Positions 23,336 through 34,647 of a stretch of 50,441 nucleotides of DNA are shown one piece after another. A program made the position numbers and the translations under genes. The notes beneath the pieces are model-generated. The model had not been told where the DNA came from, did not search any database, and saw only the letters and a list, made by a program, of their open reading frames with translations. The first letter of the stretch is position 1, and the number at the start of each line of letters is the position of its first letter. The stretch is from Acanthaster planci (Eukaryota > Echinodermata > Asteroidea > Valvatida > Acanthasteridae), in assembly GCF_001949145.1 (NCBI RefSeq), contig NW_019091357.1:824174-874614 (forward strand), given 5' to 3'.

Positions 23336-23437
23336 ATTGCGAGGGAGAACGGCATCAAATTCCTAGAAACCAGTGCCAAGGCAAACGTGAATGTTGAAAA
23401 GGCTTTCATGACACTCGCAGAGGACATCCTCAAGAAG
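23336..23437 (+). CDS. RAB10: Rab10 shared exon 4 (G5 motif ETSAK), GC donor
   Basis: A 102-bp exon encoding [20 protein letters not shown] and then [19 protein letters not shown] is the G5 motif. The acceptor is TTTTCAG. The donor is non-canonical: AAG AAG is followed by GCAAGA (23438), a GC-AG intron, and no GT fits the frame. Joining to TAC CCA CAG at 24064 aligns residue for residue with the vertebrate Rab10 tail (LRKTPVKEPNS against LKKYPQKDPAS), which supports the GC site. If the weak donor is skipped, the frame reads about 40 intronic residues to a stop near 23557. The resulting tail would lack the prenylated cysteines. Confidence 0.9.
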
Positions 23438-23830
23438 GCAAGACCCTTTTTCCTCTGTTCCTCGTGGTTATCCCCAAGTTTCATGCCAGGAGGCATCAGC
23501 GGATCATTTTGCCTCTTGATGATATTGTTCGCAGCAAACTGGCTCCAGTCTGCCTGAAATCTTGACTTTCTAAAACAATGAGATGCTACTGCCACATTTC
23601 ATTTCTAAGTGGGACACCACAAGTGCTGACGTTTAAGTTATTTATACGTGATGCTCATGACAGTCCTGTGTGAAACACTAATTTATGTGAACTTAAAGAA
23701 ATATCAGTGTGATATTTTGTTCCTCAAAAACAGCTCCTGATGTCAAATCAATCTTTTCAGCATATACAGCTGTTACCACTGTCTTGTCTCGTCCAGTGTG
23801 CATAATATGTGATAGACATGTCAATATTTG

Positions 23831-23974
23831 GGGCCTGTTTGTTTCACGTGTATCTGGATCGCAATCAGTGATCCCAAAGGCTGGTTCGCTCTATCCGTTA
23901 GGGGGGTTCTGATGACAGTGATCCAGTGTCGGATCGCTCACTGCGATCCAAAGCCACGTGAAACAAACAGGTCC
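23831..23974. mobile_element. GGGCCTGTTTGTTTCAC MITE, copy 1
   Basis: 144-bp element in the last Rab10 intron. The inverted ends are GGGCCTGTTTGTTTCACGTG (left) and GGACCTGTTTGTTTCACGTG (right, reverse complement). Subterminal GGATCGCAATCAGTGATCC-type sequence is also inverted. A second copy is at 25397-25533. Confidence 0.85.
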
Positions 23975-24063
23975 ATTCTTTCTGCCTAGTTGTCAATTTT
24001 GTTTGAATATGTTTGAATATTCCCCAACTAGGCTGACATTTCTTCTCTTTCCGCCTTCCACAG

Positions 24064-24150
24064 TACCCACAGAAAGACCCAGCAAGTGGAACAAGCGGGA
24101 ACATCAAACCAACGGGGGACGACGGCAGCCAGTCAAGAAAATGCTGTTAA
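24064..24150 (+). CDS. RAB10: Rab10 shared last coding exon (hypervariable tail, CC end)
   Basis: Terminal coding exon after acceptor TTCCACAG. It encodes 28 residues beginning YPQKDPASGTSGNIK and ending SQSRKCC, then TAA (24148-24150). The two final cysteines are the dual geranylgeranylation site of Rabs, and the Lys-Cys-Cys end matches vertebrate Rab10. No AATAAA is obvious close to the stop; candidates at 25979-25984 and 28152-28157 would imply a long 3' UTR. Confidence 0.9.
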   Translation, partial: YPQKDPASGTSGNIKPTGDDGSQSRKCC

Positions 24151-25396
24151 AAATTCCACTTTGTGTCTCGTCACCCGCCCACTTCTCCCCCTCTCCCTCC
24201 CACTCCAGACTTCTTCTGTCACTGGTCACGTCAAGAGAGACTCATCTTTCAGAGAATCACCTGGTATCGGATTTATTTCATGCTGTGCTGCGACCAGATA
24301 TCTTTTTTAATGCATAATATGTTGAACGTTTGGAGGCCGTTATTCAGGTTGTAGATGCGTAGAGTAAAAAAAAGAAGCAAATTAGAGTACATGTTTATTG
24401 TTACAGCGCACCCATCCTACATTGTGGTAGCCTGTGTTCCAAATAACTGCCACATTATCGTTACAAGTCTGTGGTGTCCGACATGTCCTTCTGACCAACC
24501 CAGCCATTTTGTCTCCATGTGCCACATGCAATGAGGCGTACACAGCTTTGCTTATGTGATTTTTTTTAATGATGCGTGAAACGCTGTAGTTTCCATATTT
24601 GAGATTTTATGTCATAATTGACTCCACAAGTGTCAGTGTGGTTAGAACTGACAAGAATTTCCAATCTCATTCGAGAGACTTCAAAGCACCAATGGCCCCC
24701 AGATTTATAACATGTGCGAGCTACTCCGCATTTAAACCAGGATAAGTCAGGCATCCAGATTGCTTGTGTATAGAAAATGTCATCACTTACTTGGAGAGCA
24801 GTTTATATGTTAATCAGGAAATGACAGGTGGTCTCTGGGTGGAAGTTGAGAAGGCATTTCAGTCGTAGGATCTACATCTAGTTTGAATTGTCTGGTGTTA
24901 AAGCCTTTTTCTTCTGCCTGAGATGTGAATGAGGCATGTGGTGTTTCTCTTTTGACATGTCATAACCCACAGACTATCAGGGGATATGTGAAGACCTGCC
25001 CTCCCCCCCACACACACACAACTGTATTCCACTGTGTGGTAAATTATTGTGTTGAAAGTCACTCCATAGTAGAATCCGCGCAAAACAGTTGGAAACACAG
25101 AAACAGCACTGGAAAGTACCGTAGTTGGCATTTCTGTTCAAGGGTCTGTGTACTCTATGTCATGCCTTCAAGTGCCGATGCACATTATAGAAGTTGAGTC
25201 ATTGTAAACAAAAATTAAGAAATATGGCAACAGGAGAATGATTTGGAAGCTATTGGTCTCGTTGGTTGTGAAGTAGTGCTTGGGACTTGCCAGATTTTTT
25301 GGAGTTGAGTTTTGGTTGTCTTCCAGTAGTTCTGTTTTTGTAGCCAATCCAGGAAGCTTGCAGTGTTGAGTCGCAGATGAGCCACAGAAAAGTCTA

Positions 25397-25533
25397 GGGC
25401 CTGCTTATTTAACATGGATTTGGATTGCGATCAGTAATCCTTACGTGGGTTCGCACCATCCATTAGGTGAGTTCTGGTGTTTGTAAACCAATCACGGATC
25501 GTGATCCAGATCCGTGTGAAACAAACACGGCCC
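25397..25533. mobile_element. GGGCCTGTTTGTTTCAC MITE, copy 2
   Basis: 137-bp diverged copy of the element at 23831-23974. The left end is GGGCCTGCTTATTTAACATG; the right end (reverse complement) is GGGCCGTGTTTGTTTCACAC. It lies in the presumed 3' UTR or downstream flank of Rab10. Confidence 0.8.
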
Positions 25534-26844
25534 AGAGTGCTTTGCTCACAGTTGTGGCAAATGTCGTTCGCATGAAACTGTCACTGTTGCCACACACGTC
25601 ACTCAACCGTGTGATGTTGATGCAATCCGAGGCTGTGAAGGCAGCACAGATATTAAGAATCTTCAATTTCAAATGTCACAATCTCACTTGGCCCCAGATT
25701 CGGATCAAATGCTCTTCAACATCATGGAAGGGTGTAAGTTGACCTGTGGTATCATCCTCAAGGAAATCTTCAACCTCACAATGGCCATTAGAGGTTGATA
25801 TTGAAGTGTCAAGTCAGTCACCAACTGCACTTCAAAACCAAACCAAAAAGATCACTAGTTGATCACATTTATCCATAGCTTTTAGGATGCAAGATTTAAT
25901 TTGAAATGGTGTCCGGCACAGCAGTGTAGCGTTCATGGTGCTGCATACCAGTTACATAGATACCATGATACAGTGTTCAATAAATTGTGCAAAAAATCTG
26001 TGAGTATCAGTAAATACTAGAGGGCGACATTTCCCCAGACAGGACAGTTCTCTGTATAGAAATGTCTCTTTTAATATTAATGTACGGGAAGAGCTATAAG
26101 CTTTTCTCTTGTGCACATTAAACGTAAAGGAGACATATATTTTTGGGTGTTTAAAGTTTTTTTAATTTAGTTTTAAGGTCGTATAATTATGATACATTGA
26201 TGTATAATGAAACCAACACATTCAAGAGAATTTGTACAGTATTAACGATGTATGACAAAAGGACAAGAAAAAAAATGCTTAAACAAAGCTGGTGGATGGA
26301 CTAAGCAATTGTATGTGTGCATTTTACACCAAATTGTACTGGTCTTACGGGACACGCAAAAAACAAAACTAAAAAGACAAAAAAAAAAATTGCGTGAGAA
26401 AATGTACTTGTGCAATTGTTTCCTCGTTTACATACATGTCTAATCTGCAATCAAAGCCTCTGTAGTTACAATTGACGGAGAACCCTTGGGGTACTTCTAC
26501 AAATATGAACTGTCACAAAAGCTGTAAGATAAATTGGCATTTTTTCTAGTATTTTCTGTACTGTAGCATTATACATTTGGATTCTTTTGACTGTAATGAA
26601 GGCGTCAGTCAGGTTGACAGCTCTGTCCCCATGTCGTCAGTGATTCCAGGGACAAATGAATCTTTAGCCGTGGTCTTCCACAGTTTCTGGCATGGTTCCT
26701 GAGTCTTCAGTGAATAGACGCTATTAGTGTGGTGTTTCCATGGGGTGTAAGGCAGCCATCTTTGTTGTGTGCCCAGAAGTCTGTGCACAGACTTTCACAC
26801 CATGGTTTGACAGACTAAAGGCACCCGTCTGTTTTAAACGTAAA

Positions 26845-26986
26845 GCGTTTTCGAAATGAGTGGATTCGGCTTAGACTTTAGTTTCGCTGGTTCCAGCTAT
26901 TTTGAAGCAGCTTTCGAAATCACATGTTCAAGCTCTGACTGGAAGCAGCAAAACTGACGTTTAAGCTGAATCCACTCCTTTCGACG
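26845..26986. mobile_element. Long-stem inverted-repeat element (MITE-like)
   Basis: Inverted arms of about 48 bp: left TCGAAATGAGTGGATTCGGC..., right (reverse complement) TCGAAAGGAGTGGATTCAGC... They stay aligned to GGTTCCAG/GCTTCCAG, around a ~40-bp centre. There is no coding potential. Confidence 0.75.
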
Positions 26987-28199
26987 GTACTTTCATAAGA
27001 ACAAGAAGCTTTTGAGAAACTAGGAGTCTGTGAATGAGTGCATTGTTCCTTGTCCAGTAGCATGAAAAATTCCCACTTGGCAAGTGATGAAACAGTAACT
27101 CAGGCACGGTTCTGTGTTACAAATAATTTGGTGACTGAAAAATATAAGCAAGAATAAATATGCCATGGACTTAAATTGGAATCTTTCCCAAAGAAATTTG
27201 GAAGTTTGGCCTGAAAGTACCTAAACCGATTTTTCCCTGAAGCCTGAAGAGGGGTATTGTGGATGGTTTTTGATATTTGGACACTTGTTGTGTTTTGTTG
27301 TTTTTTTACAGAACCGTGTCTGTAGTGACTTGCCGTTTTCATCAACCTTTGATTTAATCAAACCTGGGATATAATCTTCCCTACAGAAATAGTAAAGTGT
27401 AGTGATCATATAGTGTAGACAGGCTCTGTATTTCAGAATCCAGAACCCGTAAAGCGTTACGGGTCTTTGTGCACCCGCGACGGCCGTTTCATGTGAATAA
27501 AAATTATCAAATATGCTTGTAGAGAGATGCATGGTTGTAGAAAATTTAAGTGAAGAGAAACAATTGTTATTAAAAATCGACGAAAAGAAGCGAAGAAGTT
27601 TCATGATTTTGTTCAGTAAACAACGTCTAAATTCCTGTTCTGCGTTGAAAGGAGGTGTGTGTTGCTGTTTGAAATTGTGATGTTGCTAAAGAATGAAGGC
27701 ATAATTCGGTGGCCCTAGTCTTTGGGGTTTAAATGGGGCAGGCTTTTTTAAGCGGCCATTTTTTTCCTGGACCAAGAGACGGGAAACTCTGTCGAATATA
27801 AACATTCACATTTGGTGTGGAAGTCCTCTGTAAAGATTGAAAGTTTGGAAAAAAGCTGTGAATTATTGCGTTACAATTATGCAAATGTGAACTGTTAAAA
27901 ATACAAAAACATGTATCATAATTTTGTATTACATGTAAATGCCTTGCGTCTTATTTAACAATTGGATAGATATAGATAATTATTTGCGTATTTATAGGAC
28001 AACCTCATTTCTCTGTGGAACTTTTGATTTTACTAATGGTGTCATAGATTAGAGTAAGTTACTGTTGGGATATCTGGCATATCGTGCCTGGCAAACAACG
28101 GGCTGAAACGTCATTACTGATGGGCTTTCCCACGGTTTGCAGATTGTCCGAAATAAAATTCAGCACCAGTTTGGAGGCTTCTGTTTAAGTTAGCGCGGC

Positions 28200-28400
28200 A
28201 ATCGCATTGAATAATGACGCACGCGGCGCGCTATAGCTCCCCGATTTTATAAGAATGATTCGCCATAGAGCACAGTCGATGTCAAGCGGTTTATTGAGGT
28301 ACCAGCTAGCCAATCGGCGAACGATACGTCATGTCTCATTCTCTGATTGGCCAGGAGTTCTCGTTAACCCGATTTTACCGCTCAGTTGTATTTTGTGGTC
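28200..28400. promoter_or_regulatory. CCAAT-rich, CpG-containing segment, possible promoter
   Basis: CpG-rich stretch with GCGCGGC, GCGGCGCGC, a CCAAT box (28310-28314) and an inverted CCAAT (ATTGG 28346-28350) 31 bp apart. It lies between the two Rab genes and could drive an upstream non-coding or coding exon of the Rab10-like gene, whose exon at 33897 appears to have an acceptor in front. Speculative. Confidence 0.25.
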
Positions 28401-30854
28401 TTAGTGACATTCTACATAATACAATATTATTAAGCTGAAAAATCAATAAAACAATAATTAAAGTACACGTGCAATGCCTTTCTTGTGAAATGTATTCGAG
28501 TTTGCAATCTGTGTGACGAGTCAGGAAGGTCAAAGTTTATCTCGGTGCCATTGCCATCAGTAGCTGAGAAACGTTCCACGTGCATTCCTCTTTGTAATGT
28601 CAGTCCAATCCTAATATGCCAGTACTCTCGGGATGCGAGTAAAGTAGGTTGCTTAGAGACACAACTCGTCCCGTAAAGTTTCGAACACAAACTTCACACG
28701 CACTAGCTTGCTACACTGCTGAAGTGATCAGCGATTTTTTTTGTCTCCACAGACTGGAGAAATTTAAGAACCCCCTCGTTTGACCTAGGTTTGCACTTTG
28801 TTCCCGGCGGCCACGGCAATCACATTTGCCCGCAACGTAGTGCGCCGTGGAATTTTGGCAATTTTTTTTCTCCGTAGTCAAGTTTTGTTAGGTCCTGCTG
28901 AGTTTTCTCATGGTCTATTGTACTGCCCATACAAATCATGTTCGGGTTACTTAATAAGCCATTGTAAGTCCACACATTTCTAAAGGTGATAGACAGGGCT
29001 ATTGAAGTTGCCTTCAGTTGATTTCTCGAAAGTAGTTTTTATCATGTTGCATGAAGTTGCCCTGCCTGGCCCAGCTTCTATACTCCCTTCCAGACCGCGC
29101 TAGCGATCGCCGTATCAAACCGTAGTAGGACGCAACGCGCCGCATCGCACTGGGCCGTGATTGAACGCGACAAAACGGCTACCATACACCCTAGCTTGCC
29201 GTGAGAACCGTGACAAAACACCCGACCGTAACTAAAACCCTATACGCGGCAGAACGTGGACTAAACTTAGAAGGACCGTGAGATGCCGGGGAATGCACAT
29301 GCTTCCCGTCCCACCATAACATGGACGGTCTCCAAGCTTTGTTACGACCTATCACGTTGTTGCGTTCACCCAGTTTTACTGCGGTCCACTAGATTTCTCA
29401 TTCGCACCGTGACTGCGTGGCAAAAGTTACATTAGTAAAGGAAGAAAGAAGGAAAGTCAAAGAAAAATGTTAGGAAATTTTAGGAAATCTTACGGAAAAA
29501 ATCCAGTCTAAGAAAATTTAATTTTGAGGAGTGGAAACACTGGCGAGATATGAATGGCACCGACCTGAACCAACCTGCGTACTAGTAGTACATATAGTAG
29601 TCCGGCCCGAATCACCATTCACTCTACGTGAGCCTAGATGTATGGAACAAAAGGAACAAGTATCCCACGTACGTAAGGGCAAATACAAAATACTTCGTCA
29701 ATGGTTGCAACTACAGGGGCTTTGAAGTATTGTTAGAAATTAGCCAGCCATGTCAGGTAGTACCCATTGATTCAAACCCTACAACGTACATGTATGCGAG
29801 CGTGTTCGGGCACTGCAGAATGTTTTCTTGTGTGTTAAGGTCTATTATGCAGACGGTACATTAACCATGGGGAACAGAAACATACACATTGGATTCTCTG
29901 ACCAGGACTAACCCCGCTGATAGTTACACCTTGGCGAGCAAGATGTCGTCAGCCGCGGTGTGGTACAGTAGGAAGACTTTTTGACAACATATTGAAACTG
30001 GCACGTTGCTAAACAGGGTAAGTGGATCATAATGGAGGATTTCCCGTGGTGTGTGAAAAGCCAAAAGAGCAGGTACATGAGGTCGTAGTTGCAACATTGA
30101 CATAATACAGGTCGCCGGTTTACACACAGCAGGGCATTTCAACTGTAGCAGAGTAAATAGAACACCAGCGTTTGTTGTCAATCGACATGAGCAAGTTGGA
30201 AAGGTCACTGCGACTTGAAAACATGAATTTAGAGGGTACAAATAAGCCCACTAGGCTACCCAATTACGATGTCTATTTATGCCTCAACTGTAAGTAAGAG
30301 AAGATATTTTCGATTCAATGCATCGACTGCACCGTATCTTGATCCATCCACACATACAACATACTGTATATCGACCTATTTCTCCCAACTAAAAGTAAAA
30401 TAAAAGTTGGTCCCCGAGAACGAGTCTCTTACAATTGAGAATTGTTCATATATAGTGAGGAAAACCAGCATCATCGATAGCATGGAACAACAGTTGTTGC
30501 TTGAGACTGGGCCGAATACATGACGTATAAGATTACAGATGGGTCCAAAGTAAAGATAGTCGTTTGAAAATCGTGGTTATGAGCTTTTATTTTCTGTTAC
30601 CATCTTATGGCATAATACGCAAAGTACATAGTTCACGTTACCCTCGAGAATGAGATCCGATGACGAGGTTTGGCGAAAAGTACGATCGGAATGTGCCCCG
30701 TGCGACAGGAAAGGTCAGTTTCGTCACCAACTCCAAGCACTCAGGAATGTCATCATTTGATTCCTCGTAAACACGAGTCCCATTCATGTCTACAGCAGGT
30801 CGTCATGTTTGTCACCTTTGCAGTACGCGAGTTAAAGCATCAAAACTTGTTCAT

Positions 30855-30926
30855 TTAATCCTAACAGTCCCAAACCCTCCAGTTTCAACATGATTTTACA
30901 TACACCCTAGGGGGTTAGGGTTAATC
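30855..30926. mobile_element. CCCTAAC-type MITE-like element, copy 4 (72-bp class)
   Basis: Begins TTAATCCTAACAGTCCCAAA, shares an interior TTTCAA.A.GATTTTACATA with the copy at 380-455, and ends AGGGGGTTAGGGTTAATC. Confidence 0.7.
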
Positions 30927-33896
30927 AACTCTGATTTGTTGTAGCCGGGAGCTGTTGCGTAACAGGTGAACTGTCCGATACGATTATAGAGTTTTTAGAC
31001 CAATAAGACTTATAATCCAAGAACTGTGTGGCGCTGATTAAGACTACTTTGTCATCTTGATTTGCAGATCTTTTGCTTTCATGGGGCTCCAGGGTTTATG
31101 GGGGCCATTACCAACATCGTAGAAAACACTTTGCCAGTTCAATCGAAAAATCGATGAGGATCAGTTGGCGTTTTTTTGCCAGCACCTGCGTGTGAAGTCT
31201 GAACTTCGTGATTTTATAACCATGTACATGTACAAAGTTCAAGTGTTCCAATAATGCGAATAATGCAGCCGTGGTGCTGAATTTACTGCCTTAGTTTTGT
31301 TCCTTTTGGCGCAAGAATTTAAGTTTTACTGTATGTGACCTGTTTCCTTGACAACTGTTGACACTCACTTCTGCAGAAGAACTGACTCGTCATCACTCGA
31401 ATGAAGTGGACCTGTGCCGTACCCGACTTCCGGCCGGACCACCGATGTGTACATGTACAGCGTACATGTACCCGCCGGTATGCACTCACGCCGCGCCGGC
31501 ACGTACCCATTGTCAGCCCTGGGCCGTTCACTCGCAGATCGCTGAGCTGATGCACACTCGTCTCGGATGCAACTCTAACAGTTAACTGTTGCACTAATCT
31601 TCCAGTTTGGTAATCAACACCTCGAATTAAATTCGTGGAGAGTCACACGGATACCAAATCTTAATCCTATTGATGCCAGATGTCGATTAAACATGGCAGC
31701 AAGAGTTCATGGTGACAGCGGCGGATGACGTGGTGAGTATGACTTTAGGGGTGAGAGCGTTCTGCTGTCAGTCCAGGAGAGCCATTTTTAAGGTCTTGTA
31801 AATGCGTACCTTTTTGAAGTGAAAAGTACCAGTTTGAAAACTTTTTGAGCTGGACTGAAGCGTGCAGGGTTGTGGGACTCACGACACCGAAGAAACATCT
31901 TGTAGGCTTAAATCAAAGTCAGTAAGCCAACATGTGAAAAGCTCCCTCTTTCAAGGGATTCGTATGCAAGAAAGAATCACCGGGTCTGAAAATTGATCGA
32001 AGTGATGAGCAAAGAAAATCGGCAATTACTGTACTGACAGCTTCCAAATCAAATCGCTTTATCTAGACCCCTTCCCAGCACGGCTAGTACTTCCATGATC
32101 CATCCAAACTCGATGGGGATTTGTATACAGTCAAACCTCATTAATGAGAGCACTGTTTATACAGCATATTGTGCTTGGAACACTTCGGAAATGTTTAGGT
32201 CCCACTCCGTTAATAATTGTTTTTCATCGCTGATAATACATGGTTCCTATTGTATCAAGGTCCAAAGTTTAAAGCACCGCTTATTAATGAGGTTCGATCG
32301 TAAAAGATTTGGTGTTTGTGACCCCACTGCCATGTATCGATATGAAATATCCATACAGAGCTTACAGGACAGACTCCCCGTGTGCCTAACCGAGCCAATA
32401 GACCTTTTTCCTATGATTTCACAATCGTGACACCATAAGAAAAAGGACCGCGATGTGTTGTGATCGTAATCTACTTATTCGTGATAAACTATTTAAGTAT
32501 GCAGCGTTCGCACGTGCGCTTGCACGTGGTTGAAGCTGCCCGTAGGAATATTAGCGATCACCGTGGCCAAGGCGGTCCACACGTGGTGGTATTGTTTACA
32601 TTTAGCGAAATCCAGTCACGTGGGTGAAAAAAGTCTATAGCTTGGTTGGATTCGAACTAGAACATGTTGAAGACTCTTAGTACGAAAAGAACGAAAATTT
32701 CATCCACCAGTATGGAGACTCGATTGTGCCTTGATGCACGGTATATGCACCTGCCATTTGAACAGGCTTTCACGTTCATGGTGCTCCCCGGCCTTCTTGT
32801 ACGACTCCTCCCCCTTAAGAGAAGGTGTTCACTTTTTTGTAGACGAACAGACCTATTCAGGAATCCAACTTAACAATTAGTTCCAATTTGACAAAGCAAT
32901 CAACTGGGTACTGTTTGTTTGTAAAACAGATTGCTGCAGTGAGAAATGTGAATCATCCTTTCCTGTCTGTGGGCACAAAACTTTTTTTTGCTAAACAGTA
33001 GTAGCTCTTAGATATCTTTAAGTCAGCCTGTTTTGATACAAACAGGTCAACTGTAATTTTGTCGATCAGACAATAACTGAAAAGAACGCGACCGTCACTT
33101 CTGAATCCTCTTCACAGGTTGAAAACATGGTCGACTAGTAAAAAGAGAGATTCGTGGTATCTGAAGGATATACATAAGGGAATTGAAACATGTAGTGGTG
33201 AGGACTCTGATGTTTATTATCTACTGGAAATACTGACGAGTTTGCCCCTTTAAACCTTTAGCCTGGGAGTTGTAAATCCATACCTAAACTTTACTTTTCC
33301 CAGATCTTGATAAATGATTGTATCATCCATCCATAAAACACAAGAATGCGAACAATCATATAAACAAATTTTATCTGTTGTCTGGTTGACACAAGTGCCA
33401 AAGACCTGTAAATTGTTGGATAAATTTTGACAGCTACAAGGCCGGTTAAGAAAGATGTAAAGCCGACCTCGTTTTTGAGGGCCTCTCGTTCCGTTGCGTT
33501 TACTCACATTGATAAGTGTCGTGTTAGGTTTATTTACAACTCGGTTCGGTCCAACCTCCATTAATTTATGATTCATTGGACCAAGTTTCTAACGTAAACT
33601 GGCACGTAGGCGTGTAGCTGTGTACACGTACACTGTACAATGTGCTGTCTTCCTGTAACGTGGTGAATCACAACCTTGCTGTAGTTTTATATTGCTCGAG
33701 ATCACTTCCTATTCGTTCCTGTTCGAGTCCTTCTTTGACGAGACACATCCGTGTCTACCCAGAATCAGCCAATGTAGACAATTGCGCCTGACGCCATTTT
33801 TGGAACGCCTCTAGTAAACAGTTTTCTGTTTTTCACCTCTCTCAGGGTTTGTCTTTACGACACTCCGTTTGGACGCGAGTGTCTCGACAAGTCTCC

Positions 33897-34647
33897 ATGT
33901 TCAGTTACAGTCCGCATGTCTACATCATATCCACTAAGAACTTTGCATCTCAACATGACCAACTCCGTGTGGACGACGCCAGTACGAAGATCGAAGCTAC
34001 TAATCCACGCCTTACCATTCTTCCCGAGGGCGTTTCTCACCCCTCTTACCACATGAACGGTCACGTGGTATCTGACAGACAACCTTTCCTGGGCCCTGGG
34101 TATAAGATAGTGGAACCGCCTCAGGGGATCGTACCCAGACGGCCAAAGATGGCTCCAACACCTGACCCCGCTGGGGCGAACACTACCCTTAGATTCAGTG
34201 TCTCCTCCGTCTCAAACACGCGGGAGGATCCTGTAAGGAGTGAGCCAAACACCAAAGCAGAGACAAGTAAACCCAGATTGATGAGAAGCCAATCCACACA
34301 GACAGAGCAGCTGTGTGGCTTGGAGAAGGCATCCATCTTGAGCAGATCCCCTTCAGCCCCTCCCTTCCAAGAGTGCTGCTATCACACGGAGTCTGTGCTT
34401 CGGTCTCGGGGAGCGTTCACTCGGGCCTCCTGGTCAGCCAAGGCCCACTACTCGGACTCGTCGTCCGGCGAGGGAGCCGATGCTGCTACTGACACGGACT
34501 TGAGTTACTCTCTGGTGACGGCCAGGAATCCGATCGAGGAATGCCCATTGTCGGTCATCCTCATCGGAGACAGCGGCACGGGGAAAACTTGCCTCGTGGC
34601 TCAGCTCGCTGACAATATCTTTATGACGAACTATGATGTCACCGTAG
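33897..34647 (+). CDS. Rab10-like paralogue exon 1: 223-aa extension plus P-loop
   Basis: A 751-bp exon. From ATG 33897 it encodes 223 residues rich in Ser, Pro, Arg and Thr with no recognisable domain (probably disordered, including SSSGEGADAATDTD), then SVILI and the P-loop GDSGTGKT at 224-231, CLVAQLADNIF and switch I YDVTVG. The usual Arg-Phe after alpha-1 is Gln-Leu, and Val of the P-loop is Thr. The donor is GTGAGT (34648). The open frame continues upstream past a convincing acceptor (pyrimidine tract ending CTCTCTCAG at 33845), so this may be an internal exon of a longer protein whose 5' coding exon lies upstream. Confidence 0.78.

Larger units (their letters stand above)
4878..24150 (+). 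other. RAB10: Rab10 gene locus with four alternative first coding exons
   Basis: Whole transcription-unit span, from first-exon candidate 1a to the stop codon. Rab10 is a prenylated small GTPase of exocytic, endosomal-recycling, ciliary and ER membranes. The shared part (exons 2-5) reads almost like vertebrate Rab10: [51 protein letters not shown] and a final Lys-Cys-Cys. Four upstream exons (4878-5028, 8600-8726, 14594-14855, 19213-19363) each encode a P-loop and switch I and stop at an identical phase-1 donor that fits the single acceptor at 21248. Spliced coding lengths are 630, 606, 741 and 630 nt, all multiples of three, so predicted proteins are 209, 201, 246 and 209 aa (human Rab10 is 200 aa). 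Alternative promoter use is inferred; no transcript was available. Confidence 0.85.
24151..33845. other. Rab10 3' UTR/flank and inter-Rab region
   Basis: Holds MITEs (25397-25533, 26845-26986, 30855-30926), AATAAA hexamers at 25979 and 28152, and a CpG-richer patch at 28190-28400. Another CpG-rich, oddly repetitive patch lies at 29090-29420 with several CCGTGA/CCGTAA motifs. No protein-coding exon recognised. Confidence 0.5.

Noticed and set aside
24158-24317. Continuation of Rab10 in the other frame (VPTERPSKWNKREH...)
   Set aside because: The alignment to the Rab10 tail (YPQKDPAS against TPVKEPNS, ending KCC) fixes the phase; the other frame has no Cys-Cys end.
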